The notes beneath the pieces are model-generated. The model was not told the origin of the DNA. It made no database searches and was given only the letters and a program-made list of their open reading frames with translations. A stretch of DNA of 64,000 nucleotides from JAUNSR01 sp036655355 (GTDB lineage Bacteria; Bacteroidota; Bacteroidia; Bacteroidales; JAUNSR01): assembly GCA_036655355.1 (NCBI GenBank), contig JAVVQG010000006.1, forward strand, positions 1-64,000, read 5' to 3'. The position numbers were made by a program, and so were the translations under genes. Every line of letters begins with the position of its first letter. The stretch's first letter is position 1. Positions 45,771-54,382 of the stretch are shown here, piece by piece.

Positions 45771-46113
45771 ATCTATCTTTTTTCAATAGCGCCTTCTGTG
45801 AAGAGATTCCTTTTGGAAGTCGCGTTACAGAGGGGTAATGGTATATTGATTTTCAAATATATATTAAAATTTGCTATTGAGGAGGGAGTTTTGGGGATTC
45901 AACCTTGAATAATTGTCGTTTTTACAGAGTTAAGAGAGGGGGAGAGGGTATCAGGGTATGACTTTTCAAAGAATACGCTGTATTGAATTGAACCTTTCCT
46001 TCTCCATCTTTGTAAGAATACAATAAACCTTATTCTTGCAGAGATGAATATGATCGTAAGGTTACCATATTCAAATTGGATGAGCATCATTATTGCCATC
46101 AACCCTCTAAAAC
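45771..46113. other. Gene-free stretch upstream of PLD-helicase
   Basis: About 340 bases between the helicase start and the queE terminator. It must carry the helicase promoter. I see no repeat, no credible small gene and no recognisable riboswitch. Confidence 0.5.
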
Positions 46114-46155
46114 AAAAACGAGGAATCATCTCAATCTGATGATTCCTCGTTTTTA
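46114..46155 (-). terminator. Terminator after queE
   Basis: Inverted repeat AAAAACGAGGAATCATC / GATGATTCCTCGTTTTT with a short loop, immediately after the queE stop codon. Confidence 0.9.
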
Positions 46156-46701
46156 TTATTGTATGTCGATTAGTTTATGGGTCTGCAGGCTTAGGCGCCA
46201 TTGCGGATGTTTCAAAATATAGTTTACGACCTCCTGCGTATTTTTGCATGAACAGGGTTGTAAATAGTAATGAGAGGCCGGGGTGTGGGCATAGCTCGTT
46301 AAATCCTGCCCGGTGAATACGACCTTCAGCTCGTCGATCCGAGTGAGACAAACCGGAGCTCCTTCTTTGGGCGAACAGGTGATCCAATCAATATTCTCGG
46401 GGAGGGGATGGGTACCGTTTGTTTCGATGCAGATGTATTTGCCTGCGGCGTGCAACCGATCAATCAGCGACGAATCGATTTGAAGCGAAGGTTCTCCCCC
46501 AGTAAGAATCACATGATGTGCCGGATATTGGTTGACGGCTGCAACAATCTCTTCATCGCTCATGGGGTTGCCCGATTCGTGTTGCGTGTCGCAGAACGGG
46601 CATTTCAGATTGCAGCCCGACAAACGCACAAATACCGAAGGAACTCCCGTATAATACCCTTCGCCCTGCAGGCTGTAAAAAATTTCGTTAATCTTCTTCA
46701 T
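46156..46701 (-). CDS. queE: 7-carboxy-7-deazaguanine synthase QueE
   Basis: A 181-residue radical SAM enzyme that converts 6-carboxy-5,6,7,8-tetrahydropterin to 7-carboxy-7-deazaguanine in queuosine biosynthesis. The N-terminal part has EIFYSLQGEGYYTGVPSVFV and the cluster motif CNLKCPFC (CxxxCxxC). HVILTGGEPSLQ is the SAM-binding glycine-rich block. It is a short form compared with B. subtilis QueE, which is common. It overlaps queD by 14 bases, so the two are translated together. No queC or queF is in the window. Confidence 0.95.
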   Translation of the reverse strand: MKKINEIFYSLQGEGYYTGVPSVFVRLSGCNLKCPFCDTQHESGNPMSDEEIVAAVNQYPAHHVILTGGEPSLQIDSSLIDRLHAAGKYICIETNGTHPLPENIDWITCSPKEGAPVCLTRIDELKVVFTGQDLTSYAHTPASHYYLQPCSCKNTQEVVNYILKHPQWRLSLQTHKLIDIQ

Positions 46702-47020
46702 AAACGGCTGTGTTACCTTCTGATTCTTGAACCTCCACTTTGAAACACTCCGGTATCTGATCGCAGATCCATTTTGCGATGTTTTCTGCCGTAGGATTTA
46801 CTGGCAATACCTCGTTGATGTTTTTATGATCGAGTTGATCTTTTACAACTTGTTTGATGTGCGTGAAGTCTACAACCATACCGTCGGCATTCAGCTCGCG
46901 GGCGCGACAGTAAACGGTAATTATCCAATTGTGACCATGGAGTTGCTCACATTTGCTCGGGTAGGAAAGTGACAGACAATGAGCCGCCGAAATCTCCATT
47001 CGTTTGATGACGGTGTACAT
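46688..47020 (-). CDS. queD: 6-carboxytetrahydropterin synthase QueD
   Basis: A 110-residue enzyme of the PTPS family that makes 6-carboxytetrahydropterin from dihydroneopterin triphosphate. Zinc-binding His are in SAAHCLSL and LHGHNW. The catalytic Cys is in KCEQLHGH. LDHKNINEVLP and NPTAENIAKWI are family blocks. It is first gene of the queDE pair. A TATCTTTA box on the minus strand at 47074-47081, one base off the -7 consensus, may be the promoter. No preQ1 riboswitch is visible upstream. Confidence 0.95.
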   Translation of the reverse strand: MYTVIKRMEISAAHCLSLSYPSKCEQLHGHNWIITVYCRARELNADGMVVDFTHIKQVVKDQLDHKNINEVLPVNPTAENIAKWICDQIPECFKVEVQESEGNTAVYEED

Positions 47021-47175
47021 AAAAGCAGTTATTTATAAGGGTTAGTCGGATTTAATGTCACCTCAATCCGCCGTAAAGATATGTTTTCTGCAGCTGTTTT
47101 GAAAATATAATATCGGGTTGCCAGGGTATTGAATGAACCATTCTGTCTTTTCGATAACCTGACATGGTGCGTGAC

Positions 47176-47700
47176 TTATTGTGGCACAAAAATCAGTTTA
47201 TCCGTATCAAACCCTCGCTTGCGTGCTTTATCGAGCAACATATTCAGCGTATTTTCGGGAAGTACGGGTGTGCGTGAGAGAATCCATAAATAATTATCGC
47301 CCGATGAGCCGATCAGGGCATACGAATAATTCTCCTCGTCGAGTTCCAGAATATAATAGTTTGAATAAAACCACAGGAAGAAGGAAACTTTGAGCTTCCC
47401 CGGCTCATTCGGATCAGGCACTTTCGCTTTCCCTTTGGCAACTTTTTCTTTTCCTGAAAGCGTGTTCTTATACCCTTTGTTGATGACTCTGATTTTGTTA
47501 TCGGGCAATAGTGTATAGGTGGCCGTAACGCCTACCAAGCCTCTTTCGAATGCATGATCGAATCGTGCGATTTCATACCACGTACCCATATACCGATTCA
47601 GATCGACCTGCTTCACAGTTGTCAAATCTATTTTATTGGTGCTTTGCATACCGAAACAGATTAAAAATAGAAAAAGTGTTATGGTAAATGCTCTTCTCAT
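47176..47700 (-). CDS. Bacterial lipocalin (Blc-like), secreted
   Basis: A 174-residue lipocalin with a signal peptide (about 1-19). The lipocalin GxW motif is in YMGTWYEIARFDHAFERGL. NKGYKNTLSGKEKVAKGKAK and the ILSRTPVLP block match Blc. Members bind lipids or fatty acids in the envelope. Unlike E. coli Blc, no lipobox Cys is seen, so it is probably periplasmic. It stands alone. Confidence 0.93.
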   Translation of the reverse strand: MRRAFTITLFLFLICFGMQSTNKIDLTTVKQVDLNRYMGTWYEIARFDHAFERGLVGVTATYTLLPDNKIRVINKGYKNTLSGKEKVAKGKAKVPDPNEPGKLKVSFFLWFYSNYYILELDEENYSYALIGSSGDNYLWILSRTPVLPENTLNMLLDKARKRGFDTDKLIFVPQ

Positions 47701-47835
47701 ATCTCTATAACATTGCAGGGTGGGATAAGTTTAAAAGTGGAAATCGTTGTGTATTAATTGTATCCTTATTTATCGCTGGAATAGCATGTAATAAAAATTA
47801 AATAAAATAATAAAATGAAATATTAAAACAAAGTT

Positions 47836-47843
47836 TATATTTG
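47836..47843 (+). promoter_or_regulatory. -7 element of the LuxC/LuxE-type operon
   Basis: TATATTTG fits TAnnTTTG, 43 bases before the ATG at 47887. It could drive the whole eight-gene run. The -33 region is weak. Confidence 0.45.
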
Positions 47844-47886
47844 TAAAAATAGGATTATTCTAAACAACACTCTATGGCGTTTTACC

Positions 47887-50247
47887 ATGTTTTACAAATA
47901 TAAATTGAAAGTGAAATTCATCCATTTTAAGTCGTTCGGCAGTAAACTCAGTTTTTATATAGGGATTCTTAGTCTGATTATTTTTGGCGTTATCATGTTT
48001 TTGTTCTATTCCACTACGAAAGAACGAATGCGTAATCATGTCGTGAAATATACGCATAGCCTTCTTTCAACGATGGCCGTGCAGGTTGATAATAAGTTGA
48101 ATGCTCCTGAAATAATCCTAAACAACACCTCGTGGCTGATTATTGAGAATAAGGATAATCCGGAATTTTTAAAGCAAGCCCTGCGGGAAATAGTCACAAA
48201 CAACAGTGACATTATTGGTAGTTCAATCGCTTTCAAGGAAAATTATGATCCTGAAAAAGGGAAATATTACATGTATTATGCACACCGGGTGGGCGATGAG
48301 GTTGAAATAAAAATACTGGACAACGAGTCGTACGACTACCTTCATATGGATTGGTTCGTAACGCCGATGGCCCAGAAGAAGAGTAGTTGGAGCGAACCGT
48401 ATTTCGACAGCGGGGGAGGCAACGAATTGATGTGTACCTATTCTCATCCCTTATACGATAAGGACGGTGAGCTCTTTGCCATTCTTACTGCCGATATTTC
48501 GTTGGTGGAGCTGAACAGTCTGGTTGAAGGAACGAGGCCCTATAATTCGGCCTATACCTTTATGTTGAGTCGCGAAGGATACTACCTTTCCCATTATAAA
48601 AGCGAGCGGGTGATGACCTCTACCATATTCATGAACGCGGCGGATTCCAACAATAAAGAATTCGAGTTGATCGGCAATGAAATGGTGAAGGGGAAGACCG
48701 GTACGATCGAGTTTGACAATGACGGCGATCCCTCTTACGCTTTCTTTACCGCGATACCCGATGTCGGGTGGTCGATATGCACCAGTTGCTCCACCGATGT
48801 CATATTCGCGGAACTCTATTCCACCCTGCGCAACATCATTATCATCTTTCTGATCGGTGCTTTTCTTTTGTGTTTCATTACGTTCCGCATCATAACAAGA
48901 TTATCCCAACCTCTTTCCGAAGTCTCAAAATCGGCGAAAGAGATATCGAACGGGAATTTTGAACATAAATGGCCGTTAATAGATTCGACGGACGATATCC
49001 AGGCGCTCTGCAAATCATTCGAGCACATGCAATCCTCGCTCGTCAGGTACATCGAAGAGCTGAAGCAGAGCACAAAACGGCGACAACACATCGAGAGTGA
49101 ACTCCAGATCGCCCGTAACATCCAACAAGGGATGTTGCCAAAGATTTTTCCCCCTTTCCCCAATCGAAACGATATTGATATTGACGCTACGCTTATCGCT
49201 GCCAAAGAGGTGGGGGGCGATCTCTACAATTTCTTCATTGAAAACAATAAACTGCATTTTATAATCGGCGATGTGTCCGGCAAAGGAGTGCCCGCCTCTT
49301 TGGTGATGGCAATTACGACAAGCTTGTTCAATACCGTGGCGCATGGAGAGGAGGATCCGAAGGAGATCGTGGCGAAATTGAATGCTGCGGTGTGTAGTGG
49401 AAACGGCACCAACAACATGTTCGTTACGTTAATCGTGGGGGTTCTGAATCTGTCAAACGGGAAATTGCGCCTTTGCAATGCCGGACATAACCCTCCGATC
49501 CTGGTGAAGAGCAATGCGGATACTTCTTATCTGAACATCAAAAAAAACCTGCCCATCGGTATTCTGCCGGAATTTGAGTATGAGAATGATTCCCTGATGA
49601 TCTCTCCGCAGACAAAGATGATTTTTTATACCGACGGGGTTACGGAAGCTGAAAATTGCAGCAAGGAGTTGTATGGAGATAAAAGACTTCTTTCGATTAT
49701 TGAATCAACCCATCGGGAGTACATCGGAGGAATCTGCTCCGCGTTGCTTCAAGATATCGACAAGCATGTGGATAAACACAAACAGAGCGATGACCTGACA
49801 ATTCTCGCGATAGATTACATACCTAAAAATGACAATTCAATGGCATGGAAATTAATTATTAAGAACGACAAGCAGGAGATTTCGAAAATAGAAACTTTTG
49901 TTGAGGAAATCGGTGAACAGATGCAGCTTTCGATGCAGGTGATCATGAACATCAATCTCGCATTGGAGGAAGCGATCGCAAACATCATCATGTATGCATA
50001 TCCTAAAGTGAAAGATCAGGAAATAATATTGTTTGCGACCCACAAGGAGAACGAACTGATATTCCTTATAACGGATAGCGGTGTCCCTTTCGATCCGACT
50101 CAGGTGGCAGAGGCGGATATCTTGGCTCCGCTGGAGGAGCGTAACGTGGGGGGATTGGGCATCATGCTGATCCGTAAGATCATGAACGAGATAACCTATC
50201 AGCGAATCGATGGTACCAATCAACTGAGATTAAAGAAAATAATCTAA
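47887..50247 (+). CDS. Membrane sensor with HAMP, SpoIIE phosphatase and RsbW-like kinase domain
   Basis: A 786-residue inner-membrane protein. TM1 (about 21-41) and TM2 (about 314-334) enclose a periplasmic Cache-like sensor domain. HAMP follows (335-395), then a PP2C/SpoIIE phosphatase (about 405-645) with metal Asp in GGDLYN, GDVSGKGVP, YTDGVTEAE and SDDLT. The C-terminal 130 residues are a RsbW-type HATPase with N box NLALEEAIANI, DSGVPFDP and GGLGIMLI. A phosphatase for a STAS protein is thus fused to the kinase that would phosphorylate it. The STAS gene is 13 bases downstream. It heads the operon and presumably transmits an extracellular signal. Confidence 0.93.
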   Translation: MFYKYKLKVKFIHFKSFGSKLSFYIGILSLIIFGVIMFLFYSTTKERMRNHVVKYTHSLLSTMAVQVDNKLNAPEIILNNTSWLIIENKDNPEFLKQALREIVTNNSDIIGSSIAFKENYDPEKGKYYMYYAHRVGDEVEIKILDNESYDYLHMDWFVTPMAQKKSSWSEPYFDSGGGNELMCTYSHPLYDKDGELFAILTADISLVELNSLVEGTRPYNSAYTFMLSREGYYLSHYKSERVMTSTIFMNAADSNNKEFELIGNEMVKGKTGTIEFDNDGDPSYAFFTAIPDVGWSICTSCSTDVIFAELYSTLRNIIIIFLIGAFLLCFITFRIITRLSQPLSEVSKSAKEISNGNFEHKWPLIDSTDDIQALCKSFEHMQSSLVRYIEELKQSTKRRQHIESELQIARNIQQGMLPKIFPPFPNRNDIDIDATLIAAKEVGGDLYNFFIENNKLHFIIGDVSGKGVPASLVMAITTSLFNTVAHGEEDPKEIVAKLNAAVCSGNGTNNMFVTLIVGVLNLSNGKLRLCNAGHNPPILVKSNADTSYLNIKKNLPIGILPEFEYENDSLMISPQTKMIFYTDGVTEAENCSKELYGDKRLLSIIESTHREYIGGICSALLQDIDKHVDKHKQSDDLTILAIDYIPKNDNSMAWKLIIKNDKQEISKIETFVEEIGEQMQLSMQVIMNINLALEEAIANIIMYAYPKVKDQEIILFATHKENELIFLITDSGVPFDPTQVAEADILAPLEERNVGGLGIMLIRKIMNEITYQRIDGTNQLRLKKII

Positions 50248-50260
50248 AAAAGCGATCAGA

Positions 50261-50563
50261 ATGAACATTGCAATATCTAATCAAGGAAAGAATTATGTGA
50301 TCCAAACAGAAGGCAGACTCGATACGACGAATGCTTTCGAATTTGAAAATAAAGTAGGTCATTTATTGAGCTTGGAAGGGATTAATTTAACGCTCGACAT
50401 AGCAGGCTTGACTTTTATAAGTAGCTCTGGCTTAAGATGCTTCATAACGCTTCTGAAGGGTGTGAAGGGAAATTCCGGCCAAATGGTTATCGTGAATATG
50501 CGTCCTGAAATCAAGGAGGTTTTCGACATGATCGGGTTTACAAATATTTTTGATATTAAATAA
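50261..50563 (+). CDS. STAS-domain anti-anti-sigma-type protein
   Basis: A 100-residue single STAS domain of the SpoIIAA/RsbV kind. The phosphorylation loop reads LTFISSSGLR, with Ser 55/Ser 56 at the SpoIIAA Ser 57-Ser 58 positions. GLR then leads into the conserved helix, and NMRPEIKEVFDMIGF is the closing helix. It is the predicted substrate of the phosphatase and kinase domains in the previous gene. No sigma factor lies in the window, so the final target is probably one of the enzymes or a distant regulator. Confidence 0.93.
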   Translation: MNIAISNQGKNYVIQTEGRLDTTNAFEFENKVGHLLSLEGINLTLDIAGLTFISSSGLRCFITLLKGVKGNSGQMVIVNMRPEIKEVFDMIGFTNIFDIK

Positions 50564-50577
50564 CTTAAAGATAAAGT

Positions 50578-51696
50578 ATGAAAGAGGAAAGAAGCAATGA
50601 ATTGTTCACATGCAAAGATGCATTCGACTATTCTTCTACCGGATCGCTGTTTATTGAGGCCATCAGAGAGATGTTTGATTACCAATGCAAAAACTCTTCC
50701 ATCTTCAAGGGTATTTGTGATCAGTACGAGTTTACGCGCGATGATATTCATACCGAAGCGGATATTTTAAAGATTCCGGCGATTTTCGTTACTGCCTTTA
50801 AGGAGCGTAAATTATTGAGCGTACCTGAAGAGGAGATCGTTAAGACGTTTACCTCTTCCGGTACTGCCGGAAGTAAAAGCCAGATCAACTGGGATAACAC
50901 CTCAATGGAACGACAGGCTTTTATGCGATCGAGTATTATCGAGAGTTATGGGTTGGCGGAGTACGATCAGGAAGTGAATAATTTGATTTTCTCATACGAA
51001 CCCGCAGTCTCCGGAACCAGAGGTGCCGCACATGCACACAATAGCTACGCCCGGTTTGCCAAGGAGAAAGAGACGTTTTATACAATCGGAGCCGATAAAT
51101 ACGGTGAACCGGAATTCAAACTGGAGGAGGGGATCGCTGCTTTGGAACGCTTCGCGGCATCGGGATTGCCCTTGCGCATAACCGGATTTCCGGCATTCGG
51201 ATACATGACGTTGAAAGAGTTGCATAAAAGAGGGATCCGATTTGTGTTTCCCGAAAATAGCGTGCTGTTTTCCGGCGGGGGATGGAAAAACTATACAGGT
51301 AAAACAATATCGAATTCAGAGTATATGGATCTTGTCAATGATGTATTGGGGATCCGACCCGATAGAATCCGGGATGTTTATGGGATGGTGGAACACGGGG
51401 TGCCGTACGTAACTTGTGAACACGGCCATTTTCACATCCCCATCTATTCACGTGTTTGTGCTGTTTCGCCGCATACCATGGAGATTCTGCCCGATGGTGA
51501 AACGGGACTCTTAAAACTCATTACCCCCTACATCAGAAGTACTCCCGCCTTATCCGTATTAAGCACGGATCTGGGTGCGGTAGAAAGTAATTGTCCCTGT
51601 GGTAGAGAAGGGAAATACATCGTGCTGAAAGGAAGAGCCGGTGTGAAAAAATATGCCGGTTGTGGAATTTCGGCAGCTCAACTATTAAATCGATAA
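50578..51696 (+). CDS. LuxE-like acyl-protein synthetase
   Basis: A 372-residue member of the LuxE family, which activates a fatty acid as AMP ester and carries it as a thioester for LuxC. The adenylate motif is SSGTAGSKS at residues 93-101. VRDVYGMVEHGVPYV-type sequence (DVYGMVEHGVPYVTC) is the second conserved block. The C-terminus has CPCGREGKY and a Cys at 362, 10 residues from the end, close to the known acyl-accepting Cys near the C-terminus of LuxE (Cys 364 in V. harveyi). It lies 14 bases after the STAS gene and one base before the LuxC gene. Confidence 0.92.
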   Translation: MKEERSNELFTCKDAFDYSSTGSLFIEAIREMFDYQCKNSSIFKGICDQYEFTRDDIHTEADILKIPAIFVTAFKERKLLSVPEEEIVKTFTSSGTAGSKSQINWDNTSMERQAFMRSSIIESYGLAEYDQEVNNLIFSYEPAVSGTRGAAHAHNSYARFAKEKETFYTIGADKYGEPEFKLEEGIAALERFAASGLPLRITGFPAFGYMTLKELHKRGIRFVFPENSVLFSGGGWKNYTGKTISNSEYMDLVNDVLGIRPDRIRDVYGMVEHGVPYVTCEHGHFHIPIYSRVCAVSPHTMEILPDGETGLLKLITPYIRSTPALSVLSTDLGAVESNCPCGREGKYIVLKGRAGVKKYAGCGISAAQLLNR

Positions 51697-51697
51697 T

Positions 51698-54382
51698 ATG
51701 AAGACGATGTTAAAATGGTATTTATTTGGTGAAGAGCGCAGAAGCGACTCGATAACCGTCAATGATATAAATGAAGTGATGACTGAGGCGCGGAAGCATA
51801 CTCAAGCTGTGAGGAATGTGCCGGAGGTTTACATTTTAGACGTGCTTGACCGAGTGGGTCGCATCTTCGGAGACACGACATCCGCACGCTATGCCGATAT
51901 CGTAGAGAAGATGAACAAGCAACTCGGATGGTCGAAAGAGATGGTGATGGAGGGGTTGGAAACAATATCCGACATTCTTACGTTCGATAACCTCAAAGCG
52001 CGATTAGAAGCGGATATCGACAACCTAAACTACTTGGACGAGTTCACATACAATGCGCCCTTTAAGGGAATGATCAAAGCGGAGCCTTTCGGCGTGGTAT
52101 CGCACGTATCGGCAGGAAATGTATTCGTAGGTGCGGTGGATACCTTGGTGCAGGGACTTATCACGAAGAATGTGAATATTCTCAAGATGTCTTCCGCCGA
52201 TCCGCTTTTCCCACTCATCTTCGCGGAGGTGCTCAAAGAGGTGGACTACAAGGGAATCCTGGCTACCTCCTTCGCATTGGTGCCTTTCAAAGGGGGCGAT
52301 AAGGAGGTGGAAGCGGTTGTGAAGCAGAAAAGTGACGTTCTGGTTGTTTATGGTGGCGAGGAGACGGTGAAAGCGTATCGGGAAGGTACCGGTTTTCATA
52401 CCAAGATCATTGAATACGGACCGAAATATTCACTGGCGATGATGAGTAAGGCGTGTCTCAATGAAGAGAATATGGATGCGATTGCGCATGATATGGCAAG
52501 AGACTTCACGATGTGGGAACAGTCTGCCTGCTCCTCTCCTCATGCGGTGTTTATTGACGATCCCGAAGTAGCGGCAAAGTTCGCCAAAGCATTGGCCAAG
52601 GAACTCGCTCAATGGGCAAAGAAGATTCCGCATAGTAAAATACCGACCAATGAGGCTGTGGAAATTCAGCGTACGCGCGAGTTGACCCGGGTGGACCAAG
52701 CGCTGGGTGAAGCGCAATTGATTATTCCATCCATCGATAGTCTCGATTGGACGGTCGTGCTTCAACAAAAATGCGAATTCAAAGTCTCTCCGCATCACCG
52801 CACCGCGTATGTTATTGTTTCTCCGGATCATGAAAAGAGCACCTTGGAAGCGTTGGGAAGTTACGGTCAGTTTATCCAATCCGTTGCATTACTACTTCCA
52901 ACCGATCTTAAATTGAGGATTTCTGACAAGCTTGTGGAGATGGGCGCCGATCGAATTACGGAAATCGGCATGATGACTCGCCGCAAACACGGCACCCCTC
53001 ATGACGGTACGCGCGGCACCAGCGAAATGGTGAGGTGGGTATCTATGGGGTCTGACGACACTTTCGTTAACCCATTCGATTACCTGGAAGACGATGAAAG
53101 AGACAACATCACCCTGATGCGTCTGAATGCATTCCTTCGCTATTCCCGTCAACACTCCTCTTTCTATTCAAATATCTTGCCGGATGCCGATCTTAAATCA
53201 TTAGATGAGATCGCAACGCTGCCTGTTTTATCGCCTGCGGTTCTGAAAGAGAATTTACCACCCAAAGGAACCGGCATCCTCACTACTTCACTTGGCCACT
53301 CGATCTCTTTCGGTAGCGGCGGAACGACCGGCGATCCGAAGTTCATTCATCGAACGAATAAGGAGAATCACGAGAATGCCAAACTTATCGGGAAAGGGTA
53401 TGCGTTGTCTATCTTCGATCAATCGGATGTTGTAGCGAACCTTCTGTTTGCCGGAAACATGTGGGCTTCTTTCTTGAGCCACAACGAGGCTGTCGAGTCA
53501 ACCGGCGCACACGTTCTTCCGATTGCAGGTAACATCGCGTTGACGGATATGATTTCTGTTATCCGGGCATTCAAACCGACCGGGGCCATTTCGATTCCTT
53601 CCGTTATTTTGTCGATTGCGGAATATGTGGATAAGAATAACCTCAGCGATGTGAAAATTAAAAAGATCGTGACGGGAGGGGAGCATCTTTTTCCGGAGGC
53701 CAAAGCGTATATCGCAAAGGTTTTGGGCACTGAGAAATTTGCTTCGACAGGATATCTGAGCAACGATACGGGTTGTATCGGTTTTCAGTGTGAAGCGTGT
53801 CACGGTCCCACTCATCACATACACGAAGATTACTGCTTGATGGAGGTGGTTCATCCGGAAACGAACGAACCCTTACCCGACGGCGAGAGCGGGAAAATAT
53901 TGGTTACAAACTTCAGTCGCAACCTGATGCCGTTGATTCGATACGATATCGGTGATATGGGTGCCATCCTTACGCATCGGTGTTCTTGCGGGCGCAAATT
54001 AAGATTGATGAAATTGGAGGGTCGCTCGGATGATACGTTGATAATCGGAGGGGGAAATATCCAGTTAGAATCGATTTCGGGTATTGTCGGTGCTTTTGAT
54101 GAATTGTCTTACCATTTCCGGATGATCGCCGAGATAGAGAATAAGAAAGACAAATTCATTCTTGAGGTGGAGACGATCAATGACCTGGATGCGTCCAGAT
54201 ACGCTGAACTCTCAACGGCGCTGTATGATAGGCTCCTCAAGGAGAAACATGAGTTTCTGGCTTTCATGAAGAGCGGCAGCATCGTGAAGCCCGAAGTGAG
54301 GGTGGTTGCTCCCAACAGTTTGCCTCGCAACCCCAGAACCGGAAAGTTGAAACAAACCCTAGATAAAAGAGATGGAGAGTAA
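51698..54382 (+). CDS. LuxC-like acyl reductase fused to PaaK-like adenylate ligase
   Basis: An 894-residue fusion. Residues 1-455 are a LuxC/acyl-CoA reductase domain with the nucleophile in FTMWEQSACSSPH (Cys 278) and a preceding FGVVSHVSAGNVFVGAVDTL nucleotide-binding region. Residues about 470-894 are a PaaK/coenzyme F390 synthetase type ligase with SFGSGGTTGDPKF, a Cys/His cluster (CIGFQCEACHGPTHHIHED, possible zinc) and the terminal LPRNPRTGKLK catalytic lysine motif. LuxC alone reduces an acyl thioester to an aldehyde with NADPH. Here an extra acid-activating domain is attached. Fused reductase-ligases of this sort are unusual. The stop codon overlaps the next gene by 11 bases. Confidence 0.92.
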   Translation: MKTMLKWYLFGEERRSDSITVNDINEVMTEARKHTQAVRNVPEVYILDVLDRVGRIFGDTTSARYADIVEKMNKQLGWSKEMVMEGLETISDILTFDNLKARLEADIDNLNYLDEFTYNAPFKGMIKAEPFGVVSHVSAGNVFVGAVDTLVQGLITKNVNILKMSSADPLFPLIFAEVLKEVDYKGILATSFALVPFKGGDKEVEAVVKQKSDVLVVYGGEETVKAYREGTGFHTKIIEYGPKYSLAMMSKACLNEENMDAIAHDMARDFTMWEQSACSSPHAVFIDDPEVAAKFAKALAKELAQWAKKIPHSKIPTNEAVEIQRTRELTRVDQALGEAQLIIPSIDSLDWTVVLQQKCEFKVSPHHRTAYVIVSPDHEKSTLEALGSYGQFIQSVALLLPTDLKLRISDKLVEMGADRITEIGMMTRRKHGTPHDGTRGTSEMVRWVSMGSDDTFVNPFDYLEDDERDNITLMRLNAFLRYSRQHSSFYSNILPDADLKSLDEIATLPVLSPAVLKENLPPKGTGILTTSLGHSISFGSGGTTGDPKFIHRTNKENHENAKLIGKGYALSIFDQSDVVANLLFAGNMWASFLSHNEAVESTGAHVLPIAGNIALTDMISVIRAFKPTGAISIPSVILSIAEYVDKNNLSDVKIKKIVTGGEHLFPEAKAYIAKVLGTEKFASTGYLSNDTGCIGFQCEACHGPTHHIHEDYCLMEVVHPETNEPLPDGESGKILVTNFSRNLMPLIRYDIGDMGAILTHRCSCGRKLRLMKLEGRSDDTLIIGGGNIQLESISGIVGAFDELSYHFRMIAEIENKKDKFILEVETINDLDASRYAELSTALYDRLLKEKHEFLAFMKSGSIVKPEVRVVAPNSLPRNPRTGKLKQTLDKRDGE

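Noticed and set aside
45899..46129. A 76-residue frame between the PLD-helicase gene and queE
   Set aside because: No family features, it runs through the queE terminator hairpin, and there is no promoter-like element.
47021..47175. A preQ1 riboswitch upstream of queD
   Set aside because: The short leader does not show the expected hairpin plus A-rich tail arrangement.
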